The notes under the pieces were generated by a model. It had not been told where the DNA came from and searched no databases. It worked only from the letters and a program-made list of their open reading frames with translations. A DNA stretch of 64,000 nt. Origin: Micromonospora sp. Llam0. GTDB taxonomy: Bacteria > Actinomycetota > Actinomycetes > Mycobacteriales > Micromonosporaceae. Position numbers and translations under genes: made by a program. The stretch is from positions 6,166,196 to 6,230,195 of the forward strand of contig NZ_RJJY01000001.1 of assembly GCF_003751085.1 (NCBI RefSeq), given 5' to 3'. Every line of letters begins with the position of its first letter. Position 1 is the first letter of the stretch. This document shows, piece after piece, positions 16,393 through 25,313 of the stretch.

Positions 16393-18174
16393 GTGACGGA
16401 CGAACCGAGCACAACCGCCCCAGCCGTTGACCCGGCCGGTCCGGACCCGGCCGACCCCGGACCGGTCGACCCGGACCCACCCGCCGCCGACCATCACCGA
16501 CCCCGGTCGCTGGACCCGAGGGAGCTCGGCTTCACCCCCCGGCCCCCGGTGCCCTGGCTGGCCCCGATGTTGCTGCTCAGCACCGGGCTACGCACCCTGC
16601 TGGCGATGCTGTTCGGCGCGTACCTCGACAAGCGGGAACTGCAGGGCGCGCTCCCCGACGACGTGCACCGGCACGACGCCGTCGACGGGGAGCTGTGGAT
16701 CGACTACGTGGCCGACCTGGGTGACGGCTTCCCGGCCACCTACTCGCTGGCGTACCTGCTGGCGCAGCCGGAGCTGGACGTCGACGGCGCCGGCCGGCTG
16801 CGCCGCGGCGACCTGCTGGTGATGGGCGGCGACCAGGTCTACCCGGCAGCCAGCGGTGAGGCGTACGAGGACCGGAGCAAGGGGCCGTACCAGGCGGCCT
16901 TCCCGAGGCCGCCGGCCGGGCAGCCGCGACCCACGCTGTACGCCATCCCCGGCAACCACGACTGGTACGACGGGCTCACCGCGTTCCTGCGGCTGTTCGC
17001 CCGCCGACGCGACGCCACCATCGGCGGCTGGCGGACCGAGCAGAAGCGTTCGTACTTCGCCACCCGGCTGCCGAACGACTGGTGGCTGTTCGCCATCGAC
17101 GAGCAGTTCGGCGCGTACCTGGACGACCCGCAGTTGATCTACTTCGAGAAGGCGGCCGAGCAGCTCAAGCCGGGCGACCGGGTGATCCTGGCGGTGCCGG
17201 AACCGACCTGGGTCAAGGCGGTCGGCGACCCGCAGGCCTACGACGCGGTCGACTACTTCCTGCGTACGGTGATCAAGCCGACCGGGGCCCGGGTGCCGCT
17301 GATGATCTCCGGCGACCAGCACCACTACGCCCGCTACGCGAACCCCGACCGGCAGCTGATCACCTGCGGGGGCGGCGGCGCCTACCTGTCGGCGACACAC
17401 AAACTGCCCGAGCGGATCACCGTACCGCCGGTCGACACCCTTGCCCGTAACGCCAGCCCGCACCGCGACTACGAGCTGGCCGGCCGCTACCCGGACGCGG
17501 CCCGGTCCCGCCGCTACAGCTGGGGGATCTTCCACCGGCTGCCGCGCCGCAACCCGGGCTTCGCCACCCTGCTCGGCACTCTGCAGACGCTGCTGATGCT
17601 GGCCGTCGCCGGGGTCATCGTCTCCTGGGCAGACCCTGACAACCAGCGGCTGTTCAGCATTCCGCTGGTCGCGATGGTGGTGCTCACCCTCGCCGCGTCG
17701 GTGGTCTTCGCCAAGCCGCCGAGCGCCAGCGGTGCCCGACATTCCCGGCACTGGCTGCTCGGGCTCGGACACGGTGTCGCACACATCGCGCTGGCCTGGG
17801 TCGGCGCGCTGATCTGGCTGGAGCTGCCGTTCGTCGACTGGCCCTGGCCGCTGCCGGTGGTCGCCGCCGCAGTCGTCTACGGCCCGGTCGCCGGGCTGGT
17901 CGCCAGCCAGTTGACCGCCGGTTACCTGGTGCTGGCCGGCGCGTTCGACGTCAACCTCAACGAGCTGTTCGCCGGGCAGGGCATCGAGGACTCGAAGTGC
18001 TTTATCCGGATGCGGTTCGCCGCCGACGGGTCGCTGACCCTCTACCCGGTGGCCGTCGACCGGGTGTGCCAGCGCTGGCGGGCCGCCCCGCAGGCCCCCG
18101 TGCACGCCCCGTGGATCGTGCCGGAGCAGCCGCTGGCCGCCCGACTCGCCGAGGAGCCGATCACCATCCGCTGA
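16393..18174 (+). CDS. Membrane-associated metallophosphoesterase
   Basis: This 593-residue protein is a calcineurin-type metallophosphoesterase. Metal-binding motifs seen are VMGGDQVYP, PGNHDWYDG and MISGDQHHYARY. The first 45 residues are proline- and aspartate-rich and disordered. The region after about residue 400 has several hydrophobic segments (LLGTLQTLLMLAVAGVIVSW, PLVAMVVLTLAASVVF, VAHIALAWVGALIWLEL and another near 490), so the enzyme is membrane-anchored. Its substrate is unknown. The start is GTG 16393, directly downstream of a good -10 box. It is transcribed alone and faces ricT convergently with a 26-base gap. Confidence 0.88.
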   Translation: MTDEPSTTAPAVDPAGPDPADPGPVDPDPPAADHHRPRSLDPRELGFTPRPPVPWLAPMLLLSTGLRTLLAMLFGAYLDKRELQGALPDDVHRHDAVDGELWIDYVADLGDGFPATYSLAYLLAQPELDVDGAGRLRRGDLLVMGGDQVYPAASGEAYEDRSKGPYQAAFPRPPAGQPRPTLYAIPGNHDWYDGLTAFLRLFARRRDATIGGWRTEQKRSYFATRLPNDWWLFAIDEQFGAYLDDPQLIYFEKAAEQLKPGDRVILAVPEPTWVKAVGDPQAYDAVDYFLRTVIKPTGARVPLMISGDQHHYARYANPDRQLITCGGGGAYLSATHKLPERITVPPVDTLARNASPHRDYELAGRYPDAARSRRYSWGIFHRLPRRNPGFATLLGTLQTLLMLAVAGVIVSWADPDNQRLFSIPLVAMVVLTLAASVVFAKPPSASGARHSRHWLLGLGHGVAHIALAWVGALIWLELPFVDWPWPLPVVAAAVVYGPVAGLVASQLTAGYLVLAGAFDVNLNELFAGQGIEDSKCFIRMRFAADGSLTLYPVAVDRVCQRWRAAPQAPVHAPWIVPEQPLAARLAEEPITIR

Positions 18175-18200
18175 GCCGCGACATCCGGTGAGCCGCGAGG

Positions 18201-19034
18201 TCAGCCGTACGCCTGGTCGTGGGCGCGGCGCGGACCGCAGACGTCGGCCAGGGCGCAGCGTTTCACCGCCCCGTCGGAAATCTGCCGTACGGTGACCGAC
18301 TCGCTCGGCGGGTGTCGCGACACCACCTTGGCCGGCCCGTCCGGGGTCTCGACCCGCTGACCCGACGTGGGGTAACTGCCGCTGTCCGCGTACAGCGGAT
18401 GTTCGTACTTGAGGCAGCACATCAGCCGGCCGCAGGCCCCGGAGATGCGCAGCGGGTTGAGCGGCAGGTCCTGGTCCTTGGCCATCCGGATGGTCACCGG
18501 CTCGAAGTCGGTGAGGAAGGTGGCGCAGCACAGGTCCCGGCCGCAGGAGCCGATCCCGCCCTGCACCCGGGCCGAGTCCCGGGCCGACAGCTGCCGCAGC
18601 TCCACCCGGCAGTGCAGGGTCGCGCCGAGGTCACGCACCAGCGACCGGAAGTCGACCCGATGCGGCGCGGTGAAGTAGATGGTGGCCCGGGCGCTGTGCA
18701 GCGACCCCGGCTCCAGCACGTGGTCGACGGCGACCACCTTCATCGGCAGTCCGTGCTCGCGGATCAGCCGCTTCGCCGCGACCTTCGCCTCCGCCTTGCG
18801 TTTGCGCTGCACCTCGTCACGGTGCAGGTCCTGCTCGGTGGCCAGGCCGGCCAGCCGGGGAAAGCCGTCGGTGGGATCGTCGACCCACTGCGGGGCCCAG
18901 ACGCACTCGGCGACCTCGGTGCCGTCGTCGGTCGGCACCAGCACCTTGTCACCGACCGCCGGCCGCAGATCACCGGGGTCGAGGTAGAAGAGGCGCCCGT
19001 ACCGGTTGAAGCTGACCGCGCAGAGCATCCCCAT
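18201..19034 (-). CDS. ricT: PSP1-domain protein (RicT/YaaT-like)
   Basis: This 277-residue protein belongs to the PSP1 (RicT/YaaT) family. It shows the family N-terminus (CAVSFNRYGRLFYLDPGD) and two cysteine clusters, CGRDLCC and CGRLMCCLKYEHPLY, which in Bacillus RicT help hold iron-sulfur clusters and modulate RNA processing. The gene follows holB and a WXG-like cluster; holB-ricT linkage is also seen in Firmicutes. In actinobacteria the role is not established. ATG 19034 is the likely start. Length and motifs are normal. Confidence 0.9.
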   Translation of the reverse strand: MGMLCAVSFNRYGRLFYLDPGDLRPAVGDKVLVPTDDGTEVAECVWAPQWVDDPTDGFPRLAGLATEQDLHRDEVQRKRKAEAKVAAKRLIREHGLPMKVVAVDHVLEPGSLHSARATIYFTAPHRVDFRSLVRDLGATLHCRVELRQLSARDSARVQGGIGSCGRDLCCATFLTDFEPVTIRMAKDQDLPLNPLRISGACGRLMCCLKYEHPLYADSGSYPTSGQRVETPDGPAKVVSRHPPSESVTVRQISDGAVKRCALADVCGPRRAHDQAYG

Positions 19035-19191
19035 GGCCCTACCCTACGTCGACCTTCCGGCATCGAGAAGGCAGCCGGCGGCACCCGATCCGCCGTACGA
19101 GGTCGGCTGAACGGGTGAATGTGCCGGGCGGCCCGCAACCTGGCCGGGTCGGCCGCGTTCCCTTCGGTATCAAGAGCCTGCGGGGGGTGCA

Positions 19192-19268
19192 GGAAAAAGG
19201 CAACGGCGTCGCAGCCGGAGCAACAGGCGAAAAGCCGTGCTCCTGAGCGCGGCGCCGTTGCCTTTTCC
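19192..19268 (-). terminator. Nested hairpin between two minus-strand genes
   Basis: GGAAAAAGGCAACGGCG (19192-19208) pairs with CGCCGTTGCCTTTTCC (19253-19268) with one bulged A. An inner GGAGCA/TGCTCC stem lies in the loop. On the minus strand it ends in a short T-run (the complement of GGAAAAA), as expected for an intrinsic terminator after the gene that stops at 19289. Confidence 0.7.
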
Positions 19269-19288
19269 GGGTCAGTAGCGCAGCCGGA

Positions 19289-20020
19289 TCAGTAGCGCAG
19301 CCGGATCGTCCCGTCGGTGCCGGCCCCCGGGCTGGCGACGTCGACCGGTCGGTGCCCGCCGACCGGCGCCAACCGGGGCCGCCAGCGCTCCTGCAGGTCC
19401 TCGCCCCGCTCGGTGATCTCCAGGATCGTGGTCAGCACCGCCGCCGCGATCGTGGCGGCGGCACCGGCGGCCCCGACTGCGCCCGGCCCCGACGGCCCGA
19501 ACTGCGGGAACGCGGACCATCCGGGTTCGGCGTCGACGGCGGTCCGTACGGCGACCGCCTCGGCCGAGCCCAGCGCCTCGGCCAGCACGGCCGCCAGGCC
19601 GGCCCGGCTCAGTGCCGCCCAGTCGGCGACCGCCTCGGCGTACCCGGCGGTAGCCGCCAGCCGCCCGGCCAGGCTGTCCGGATCGGCGCCGCCACCACCG
19701 CCGGTCAGCCGGGTGGCGAGGGTACGGCGTGCCGCGTCGTACGCCTGTGCCGCCGGACCGGACCAGTCGAGCCGGCCGGACAGTACGTCGACCGCTTCGA
19801 CGTACCCGTCCAGTTGCGGGCGGATCGTGGCGCCGGCGGCGGCCAGCGGCTCCGGGCGCACCGCGACGAACGCGGCCACCGCGTCACCGGGCAACGCCCG
19901 CACCTGGCGCAGCAGCGGCCAGACCGGATGCCCCGGCGGCGCGCCGTTGCCGACGAGCAGCGCGTCCACCCGGGCCAGCAGCTCCCGAGCCGGCCCGGCG
20001 ACCCGGTCCAACACGTCCAT
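19289..20020 (-). CDS. Hypothetical alanine-rich protein of a WXG-like cluster
   Basis: This is a 243-residue alanine-rich helical protein starting MDVLDRVAGPARELLARVDALL. It contains DWSGPAAQAYDAARRTLATRL, a WxG motif in a long helix as in type VII secretion substrates, and a hydrophobic stretch near residue 200 (GAAGAAATIAAAVLTTILEI). The ATG overlaps the stop of the preceding gene by one base, so the two are translationally coupled. A longer reading frame upstream is only overlap with that gene. The last six codons sit in an 18-bp tandem repeat (19274-19309). Function unknown; a type VII secretion link is inference. Confidence 0.7.
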   Translation of the reverse strand: MDVLDRVAGPARELLARVDALLVGNGAPPGHPVWPLLRQVRALPGDAVAAFVAVRPEPLAAAGATIRPQLDGYVEAVDVLSGRLDWSGPAAQAYDAARRTLATRLTGGGGGADPDSLAGRLAATAGYAEAVADWAALSRAGLAAVLAEALGSAEAVAVRTAVDAEPGWSAFPQFGPSGPGAVGAAGAAATIAAAVLTTILEITERGEDLQERWRPRLAPVGGHRPVDVASPGAGTDGTIRLRY

Positions 20021-20382
20021 CAGCTGCCTTCCGTCGATTGCCGGCGGCGGGCCGTCACGTCGACGTCGCGGTACGCGCCGACCACTGATCGCAACCCGGC
20101 TGCCGTGTCGGCGAGCCGCCGGCCGGTGTCGTCCGCTTCGGCCGCGCGCTGCGCCAACGCGTCCCGCCACTGCCGGCCCAGCGCGGCGGTGAGCGCGCCC
20201 AACCGGCCGGCCGACGTCGCCTGCGGTCCGCCGTCGGCGCCGCCGCTCAGCCCGCCGTCTGCGTAGCCGCCCAGCCCACGGTCCGCGTCGTCGCGCAGCC
20301 CGGTCAGTTGGCGCGCGGTGCCGGCCAGCTGGTCGGCGCAGCGGGTCAGCTCGGCGGCGATCAGCTGCGCGGTGGCGTCCAT
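20020..20382 (-). CDS. WXG100-like small helical protein
   Basis: A 120-residue, mostly helical protein starting MDATAQLIAAELTRCADQL, with ALGRQWRDALAQRAAEADDTGRRLADTAAGL in the second helix. Size and helical-hairpin pattern resemble WXG100/ESX-type proteins, although the WxG turn itself is not clear. The ATG at 20382 starts one base after the YbaB stop codon, so it is the second gene of a three-gene operon. It is probably handled together with the protein at 19289. Confidence 0.65.
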   Translation of the reverse strand: MDATAQLIAAELTRCADQLAGTARQLTGLRDDADRGLGGYADGGLSGGADGGPQATSAGRLGALTAALGRQWRDALAQRAAEADDTGRRLADTAAGLRSVVGAYRDVDVTARRRQSTEGS

Positions 20383-20383
20383 G

Positions 20384-20755
20384 TCAGACCTCCCGCAGTG
20401 ACGGGTGGGCACCGAACGTCTCGGCCCACAGTTTCTCGCGTGCCCAGCGGGCGGCGTCGGCTGCCGCCGCCACCGTCGAGCGCACCGCGCCGGCCAGTTC
20501 GGTGTTGCTCCGGGTGTGCAGTGGACCGAGGATCCGCACGTCGGTCACGGTGCCGGCGGCGTTCACCACGATCTCAACCGACCCGTCCGGCGAGCGCACC
20601 GTCACCTCGACGGTGTGCACCGCCTTGTCGAACTCGACCTGTCGGGCCTCGATCTGGCGGTACCGCTCGACCGCGTCCTCGATCCACGCCTCGTCGATCT
20701 GCCGTACCACGGGGTCCTCACCATCGTCGGCAAGCGGGAACAGACCGGTCTGCAC
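20384..20755 (-). CDS. YbaB/EbfC-family DNA-binding protein
   Basis: A 123-residue protein with the YbaB/EbfC pattern: a coiled helix (DAVERYRQIEARQVEFDKAV), a three-stranded sheet (HTVEVTVRSPDGSVEIVVNAAGTVTDVRI) and a C-terminal helix (ELAGAVRSTVAAAADAARW). YbaB proteins bind DNA as dimers. In actinobacteria a divergent group sits, as here, in front of WXG-type proteins, where the role is unknown. It heads the small operon that continues to 19289. Confidence 0.82.
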   Translation of the reverse strand: MQTGLFPLADDGEDPVVRQIDEAWIEDAVERYRQIEARQVEFDKAVHTVEVTVRSPDGSVEIVVNAAGTVTDVRILGPLHTRSNTELAGAVRSTVAAAADAARWAREKLWAETFGAHPSLREV

Positions 20756-20806
20756 CCTACGTACGGATGGGGCTGCGCTACGGCACCGAACCGTACCGGC
20801 AGCGAC

Positions 20807-22081
20807 CTAACCGCGCCAGAGGCTGAGCATCATCGCTTCGACGGCGATCCGTGGCTTGACGTTGCCGGTGATCGCTTCTCGGCAGCTCAGCACCGCTTCC
20901 AGCCGGCGCAGCACCGACTCCGCTGTCCACTTTTCGGCAGCCGCGCCGGTGAGCCCGGTGATGTCGGTGTGTACCGGGGCTACCGGGGCCCGCAGTACGG
21001 AAACCAGGACGTCCCGGTAGAAGCCGGCCAGATCGACCAGCGCTCGGTCCAGCGCGTCCCGCTGCGCCCGGGTGGCCCGGGACTTCTGCCGCCGTTCCAG
21101 CTCCTTGATCTGCCCGGCGGTGCCCCGGGCCGCGCTGGCGGCGCCGCGCCCGGTGCCGCCGGCGCCCAGCGCGGTCTGCAGCGCCGTACGCTCCGCCGCG
21201 TCGGTCTCGGCGACCGCCGCCTCGGCCTCTGCCTCGGCGGCGGCGATCAACGACGACGCGGCGTCGAAGCAGGCCCCGACCGTGGTCAGCCTGCGCGGCA
21301 CCGCCAGGACGGCGTCCCGGCGCTCCCGTGCCTGCTGGTCCTGGGCCAGCCGGCGGGCCCGGCCGACATGCCCCTGCGCGGCCGCCGCCGCCCAGATGGC
21401 GGTCTCCGCCGGTACGCCGTCCCGTTCGGCCAGCACCTGGGCGACCGCCTCGGCCGGCGGCTGCCGCAGGCTGATCACCCGGCAGCGGGACCTGATGGTG
21501 ACCGAGATGTCGTCCGGGTGGGTGGACGGCGTACAGAGCAGGAACACCGTCCTGGGCGGTGGTTCCTCGATCGCCTTGAGCAGCGCGTTGCCGGCCGCCT
21601 CGGTGAGCCGGTCGGCGTCCTCGATCACCAGCACCTGCCAGCGTCCGGCCGACGGGGTGCTGGCCGCCCGTAGCACCAGCGCACGCATCTCGCCGACGCT
21701 GATCGACAGGCCGTCCGGCACGACGAACCGGACGTCGGCGTGCGTACCGGCCCGGGTGGTGTGGCAGCCGGCGCACCGGCCGCAGCCCTGTCCGTGCAGG
21801 CACTGCAGTGCGGCGGCCAGCGCGCGGGCGGCCACCGACCGCCCGGAGCCGGGTGGCCCGGTGAAGATCCAGGCGTGGGTCATCGCCCCGGCCGACGGCG
21901 GCGGGTCGCCGTCACCGGCGGCGAGCAGTTCACCGGCCGCCGCAGCGGCCCGGCGCAGGGTCTGCACCGCCTCGTCCTGGCCGACCAGGTCGGCGAAGAC
22001 GTCGGCGGGCACGGCCTCGGTCGTCACATCCGTCACGGTCGTCGCCTCGGTCGCGGTCGTCACGTCGGTCGCGGTCGTCAC
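20807..22081 (-). CDS. holB: DNA polymerase III delta' subunit
   Basis: This 424-residue protein is the clamp-loader delta' subunit of the replicative polymerase. It shows an AAA+ core with GPPGSGRSVAARALAAALQC (Walker A variant), the zinc module CGRCAGCHTTRAGTHAD, WQVLVIEDADRLTEAAGNALLKAIEEPPP (Walker B region) and SRCRVI. The long helical C-terminal part is normal for actinobacteria. It overlaps the tmk fusion by four bases (GTGA). The first 22 residues are a threonine-rich repeat (TTATDVTTATEATT) and GTG codons further in, before PADVFADLVGQ, could be the true start. Confidence 0.93.
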   Translation of the reverse strand: MTTATDVTTATEATTVTDVTTEAVPADVFADLVGQDEAVQTLRRAAAAAGELLAAGDGDPPPSAGAMTHAWIFTGPPGSGRSVAARALAAALQCLHGQGCGRCAGCHTTRAGTHADVRFVVPDGLSISVGEMRALVLRAASTPSAGRWQVLVIEDADRLTEAAGNALLKAIEEPPPRTVFLLCTPSTHPDDISVTIRSRCRVISLRQPPAEAVAQVLAERDGVPAETAIWAAAAAQGHVGRARRLAQDQQARERRDAVLAVPRRLTTVGACFDAASSLIAAAEAEAEAAVAETDAAERTALQTALGAGGTGRGAASAARGTAGQIKELERRQKSRATRAQRDALDRALVDLAGFYRDVLVSVLRAPVAPVHTDITGLTGAAAEKWTAESVLRRLEAVLSCREAITGNVKPRIAVEAMMLSLWRG

Positions 22082-24228
22082 GTCGGTCGCCCCGCTTCGG
22101 CGTCGGCTTTCGGCTCAGCGTCGGCTTTCGGCTCAGCGTCGGCTTTCGGCTCGGCAGCGGCTTTCGGCTCGGCAGCGGCTGTTGACTTGGCGGCGGCTTT
22201 CGGCTCGGTGGCGTCGACGGGCGCCGCCGGGTCGGCCCGGCCGGTCAGCACCTCGACCCGGTCGAGCACCGCGCCGCGTATCTCGTCGACGCCACGGGTG
22301 GCGTCCAGCACCAGGTAGCGTTTCGGGTCGGCGGCGGCCAGATCGAGGAACGCGTACCGGACCCGTTCGTGGAACGCCAGCGACTCGCTCTCCAGCCGGT
22401 CGCCGCCGACCCCGCGCCGCTGCGCCCGGTCCAGGCCGGCCCGCGGCTCGATGTCCAGCAGCACCACCAAATCGGGTTTGAGGCCGCCGGTGGCCCAGGA
22501 GGAGAGCCAGGAGACCTCGTCGACCGGCAAGGTCCGCCCGGCGCCCTGGTACGCCAGCGACGAGTCGACGTAGCGGTCACTGATCACCACCGCGCCTCGG
22601 GCCAGCGCCGGCCGGACCACGGTCGCCACGTGGTGGGCCCGGTCGGCGGCGTACAGCAGGGCCTCCGCGCGGGGCGACGGCGCGTCCGGGCCGCCGTCGA
22701 GCACCAGCCGGCGGATCTTCTCGCCGAGACCGCTGGCCCCCGGTTCGCGGGTCACCATCACTTCCCGGCCGCGCTCGCGCAGCACCTGCGCCAACGCCGT
22801 CACCTGAGTGGACTTGCCGGCTCCCTCGCCGCCTTCGAAGACGACGAAGACTCCGTTGGCGGTGAACGGCTCCGCCGACGTCAACGGCCGCCCCCGGATC
22901 GACCCCCACAGATCAGCCAGGACCGGAACGCCCGGTTTGTCGTCCATCTGGCGGAAGGCGCTGAGCCCGGCGAAGATGCCGAACACCCCGGCGAGCAGCA
23001 GCAGCAACCGGGTCGAGGAGAACGAGACGCCCAGGTTGGCGATCTGCAGCTGGCGGGAACCGCCCACGCCGACCAGTACGCTGCTGACCGAGATGGCCAG
23101 CATCAGCACCACCCGGGTGCCGGTCTGCACCACGGCGAAGACCCGGCCCCGGACGTCGTCGGCGATCTCGCCGCCGAGCAGGGTGATCCCGGCCAGGAAG
23201 GCCATCCCGGCCGCCGCGCCGACCAGCACCGCGCCGAGGATGGCCATGGACAGGTGGATGGACAGGGCGAGGATCAGCACCGAGCCGCTGGCCAGCACGA
23301 TGCTCAGCCCGAACCAGCGTCGCCGGGACAGGTCACGCACCACCGCCGGGCCGAGCCCGATCCCGGCGCCCAGACCGACGAAGAGCGCCGCGAAGAGCAG
23401 GTAGAAGGCGGCGTCACCGGCGCTCAGCGAGGCGGTGAAGAACTTCGCGGTGCCGATCACGATGCCACCGCCGGCGAACGCGCCGAAGATGCCCAATACC
23501 AGGCCGCGGACCAGCGGGGTCTGGCCAATGAACCGCCATCCCTCGGCGAACTGCCGGATCAGGCTCTGATCGGCGTGCCCGGCGGCGCCGGCCCGCCCGC
23601 TGATCTCCTTGATGCCGTAGAAGACCACGATCGCGGTGGCCAGCCGGGAGGCGGCGTTGAAGAACAGCGCCAGCTGCGCCGGTTCCGCCCAGGATGGCAG
23701 ATCGGTCACCGTCGCCGCCCGGACGGCGGCGTCGAGGACGGCCAGGCTGATCGCGGCGAGCACCGGGGTGAGCCCGTACGTGGCGATCAGGGTGAGCTGG
23801 TTGGCGATCTCCAGCCGGGCCTTGGGGATCAGGTTGGGGACCGCCGCCTCCTTGGCCGGGATCCAGATCAACGTGATCGTTTCGATCAGGAAGATCGCGA
23901 TCGCCGCCCAGGCGACCGTGAGCGCGCCGCTCGCGCCGAACATCGGCAGCAGCGGGATCGAGGCGAACAGCACGAACCGGAGCAGGTCGCAGATGACCAT
24001 CGTGTAGCGCCGGTCGAACCGGTCGGCGAGCACCCCGGCGACCGGGCCGAGAACCAACGCCGGCAGCAGCCGTACGGCGATCACACCGCCGAACGCCGCG
24101 CCCTGGGCCGCACCGCCGGAAACCTGCCCGGCCGCGAAGATCGAGGTGGCGAGCAGGCCCAGCCAGTCGCTGAACGAGGCGACCCCGAGCACGATCCACA
24201 GCCGCCGGAACGGACGGATGCGCAGCAC
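22078..24228 (-). CDS. tmk: MFS-type membrane domain fused to thymidylate kinase
   Basis: This 716-residue fusion has two parts. Residues 1-450 form a 12-helix major-facilitator-like membrane domain (starting LRIRPFRRLWIVLGVASFSDWLG). Residues 465-670 form dTMP kinase: P-loop FEGGEGAGKST, TREPG, SDRYVDSSLAYQG and RAQRRG. The kinase makes dTDP for DNA synthesis; what the transporter part does is not known. Such fusions are typical of actinomycetes. The C-terminus is a repeat of AEPKAD units. The GTG at 24228 is the first normal start. Upstream to about 24339 the frame stays open and protein-like (DNASSQQRGGASDTPPADQT) but contains no ATG, GTG or TTG. A non-standard start or a sequence error is possible. 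Confidence 0.9.
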   Translation of the reverse strand: MLRIRPFRRLWIVLGVASFSDWLGLLATSIFAAGQVSGGAAQGAAFGGVIAVRLLPALVLGPVAGVLADRFDRRYTMVICDLLRFVLFASIPLLPMFGASGALTVAWAAIAIFLIETITLIWIPAKEAAVPNLIPKARLEIANQLTLIATYGLTPVLAAISLAVLDAAVRAATVTDLPSWAEPAQLALFFNAASRLATAIVVFYGIKEISGRAGAAGHADQSLIRQFAEGWRFIGQTPLVRGLVLGIFGAFAGGGIVIGTAKFFTASLSAGDAAFYLLFAALFVGLGAGIGLGPAVVRDLSRRRWFGLSIVLASGSVLILALSIHLSMAILGAVLVGAAAGMAFLAGITLLGGEIADDVRGRVFAVVQTGTRVVLMLAISVSSVLVGVGGSRQLQIANLGVSFSSTRLLLLLAGVFGIFAGLSAFRQMDDKPGVPVLADLWGSIRGRPLTSAEPFTANGVFVVFEGGEGAGKSTQVTALAQVLRERGREVMVTREPGASGLGEKIRRLVLDGGPDAPSPRAEALLYAADRAHHVATVVRPALARGAVVISDRYVDSSLAYQGAGRTLPVDEVSWLSSWATGGLKPDLVVLLDIEPRAGLDRAQRRGVGGDRLESESLAFHERVRYAFLDLAAADPKRYLVLDATRGVDEIRGAVLDRVEVLTGRADPAAPVDATEPKAAAKSTAAAEPKAAAEPKADAEPKADAEPKADAEAGRPT
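22083..22200. repeat. 18-bp repeats at the 3' end of tmk
   Basis: Units of the form GTCGGCTTTCGGCTCAGC recur about three times exactly and then in degenerate form. They encode AEPKAD-type hexapeptides at the C-terminus of the kinase fusion. Similar 18-bp units occur at the start of holB (22020-22075). The region is a likely variable-number repeat. Confidence 0.8.
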
Positions 24229-24394
24229 CGAACGCAGCGCCGGCAGACCGGACAGATCGACCGGGGCGGCAGTCTGGTCGGCCGGTGGCGTGTCGGACGC
24301 ACCACCGCGCTGCTGGCTGCTGGCGTTGTCGTCGATGACCGTTCCTCCCCGTCGGCCCGGCGGCGGGGCCCCGGTGACACTCTAATCCCGGCGC

Positions 24395-25099
24395 TCAGCC
24401 CGGTCGGTCACGGTCGCGAGCACCGTCGCGGGCACGGTCACCGGCACCGTCGCGGTCGCGGCCGGTCGCGGCGGGGTCGACGTGGCGGTGCAGATATTCG
24501 CGGATCAGTGCCTTCGCTTCGCGCAGTACGCTGTCGTCGCCCTCGGCGGTGCGCCGGAACGCCAGTTTGATCAGCGCGTCGGCGGCCTCCACCGCGATCT
24601 GCAGCGCGAACCGCAGCCGGGGTTCGTCCGGGATGCCGAACCGACCCACCAGGACCTTGGACAGCTCACTGGCGATCACCGCGTTGTTGTCCCGGCTCTC
24701 GTCCAGCAGTCGTACGTCGACCACGTCGCCGAAGTGCAGGGTGCGGAATCCGGGCACCGTACGGTGCATGCAGATGTACTCGTCAATGCCGGCGGCAACG
24801 CCGTCCCACCAGTGGTCGAACTCGCCACCGGTGAACCGTTCGTTGAGCCGCTGCACGTACGCGTCGATGTTGCGCAGCGTCAGCGCCTGTACGATCGCCC
24901 GCTTGTCCGGGAAGAACTGATAGACGGAACCGATGGCCACCTCGGCTCGTTCGGCGAGCAGGGTCGTCGTCAGACCCTCGTAGCCAACCTCGTCCACAAT
25001 CTCGGCGCATGCGTCGAGCATGCGCTGGACCCGGGCGAGACTGCGCCCCTGGACCGGCACCCGCCGCAGCGGGCCACTGGTGACGGCTGGTGTCGACAC
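24395..25099 (-). CDS. TetR/AcrR-family transcriptional regulator
   Basis: A 234-residue repressor. The helix-turn-helix is at about residues 25-75 (MLDACAEIVDEVGYEGLTTTLLAERAEVAIGSVYQFFPDK), followed by a helical ligand domain with ADALIKLAFRR. The GTG at 25099 is chosen because AAGGAG lies eight bases upstream; the longer frame to 25165 has no such site. The C-terminal 25 residues are a charged RD/GAR repeat tail, which is unusual. It lies between topA and the MFS-tmk gene. An imperfect palindrome at 25229-25260 in the upstream AT-rich region is a candidate autoregulatory site. Confidence 0.85.
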   Translation of the reverse strand: MSTPAVTSGPLRRVPVQGRSLARVQRMLDACAEIVDEVGYEGLTTTLLAERAEVAIGSVYQFFPDKRAIVQALTLRNIDAYVQRLNERFTGGEFDHWWDGVAAGIDEYICMHRTVPGFRTLHFGDVVDVRLLDESRDNNAVIASELSKVLVGRFGIPDEPRLRFALQIAVEAADALIKLAFRRTAEGDDSVLREAKALIREYLHRHVDPAATGRDRDGAGDRARDGARDRDRPG

Positions 25100-25228
25100 T
25101 CGTCCCACTCCTTCCGAGAAAGATCTCCCGCGCGTCGGAACCACCGTCGGCAGCAGTGAGATCAAAAACGTTACTCGGATTAACGAGCGAAACGGATATC
25201 GGTATTCACCTGTCCCACATCATCCTGA

Positions 25229-25260
25229 CCATGAAGATCATTTACGAAGATCATTCATGG
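25229..25260. promoter_or_regulatory. Candidate operator between TetR gene and topA
   Basis: CCATGAA at 25229 and TTCATGG at 25254 form the ends of an inverted repeat, and inside it AAGATCATT occurs twice in direct orientation. The surrounding 120 bases are clearly AT-rich compared with the rest of the window. This is a plausible TetR-type operator; binding is inference. Confidence 0.4.
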
Positions 25261-25313
25261 TAATCTGACCGGCGGCGGGCGACCGCCGGCCAGGAGCACG
25301 GTCAGGAGTGCGG

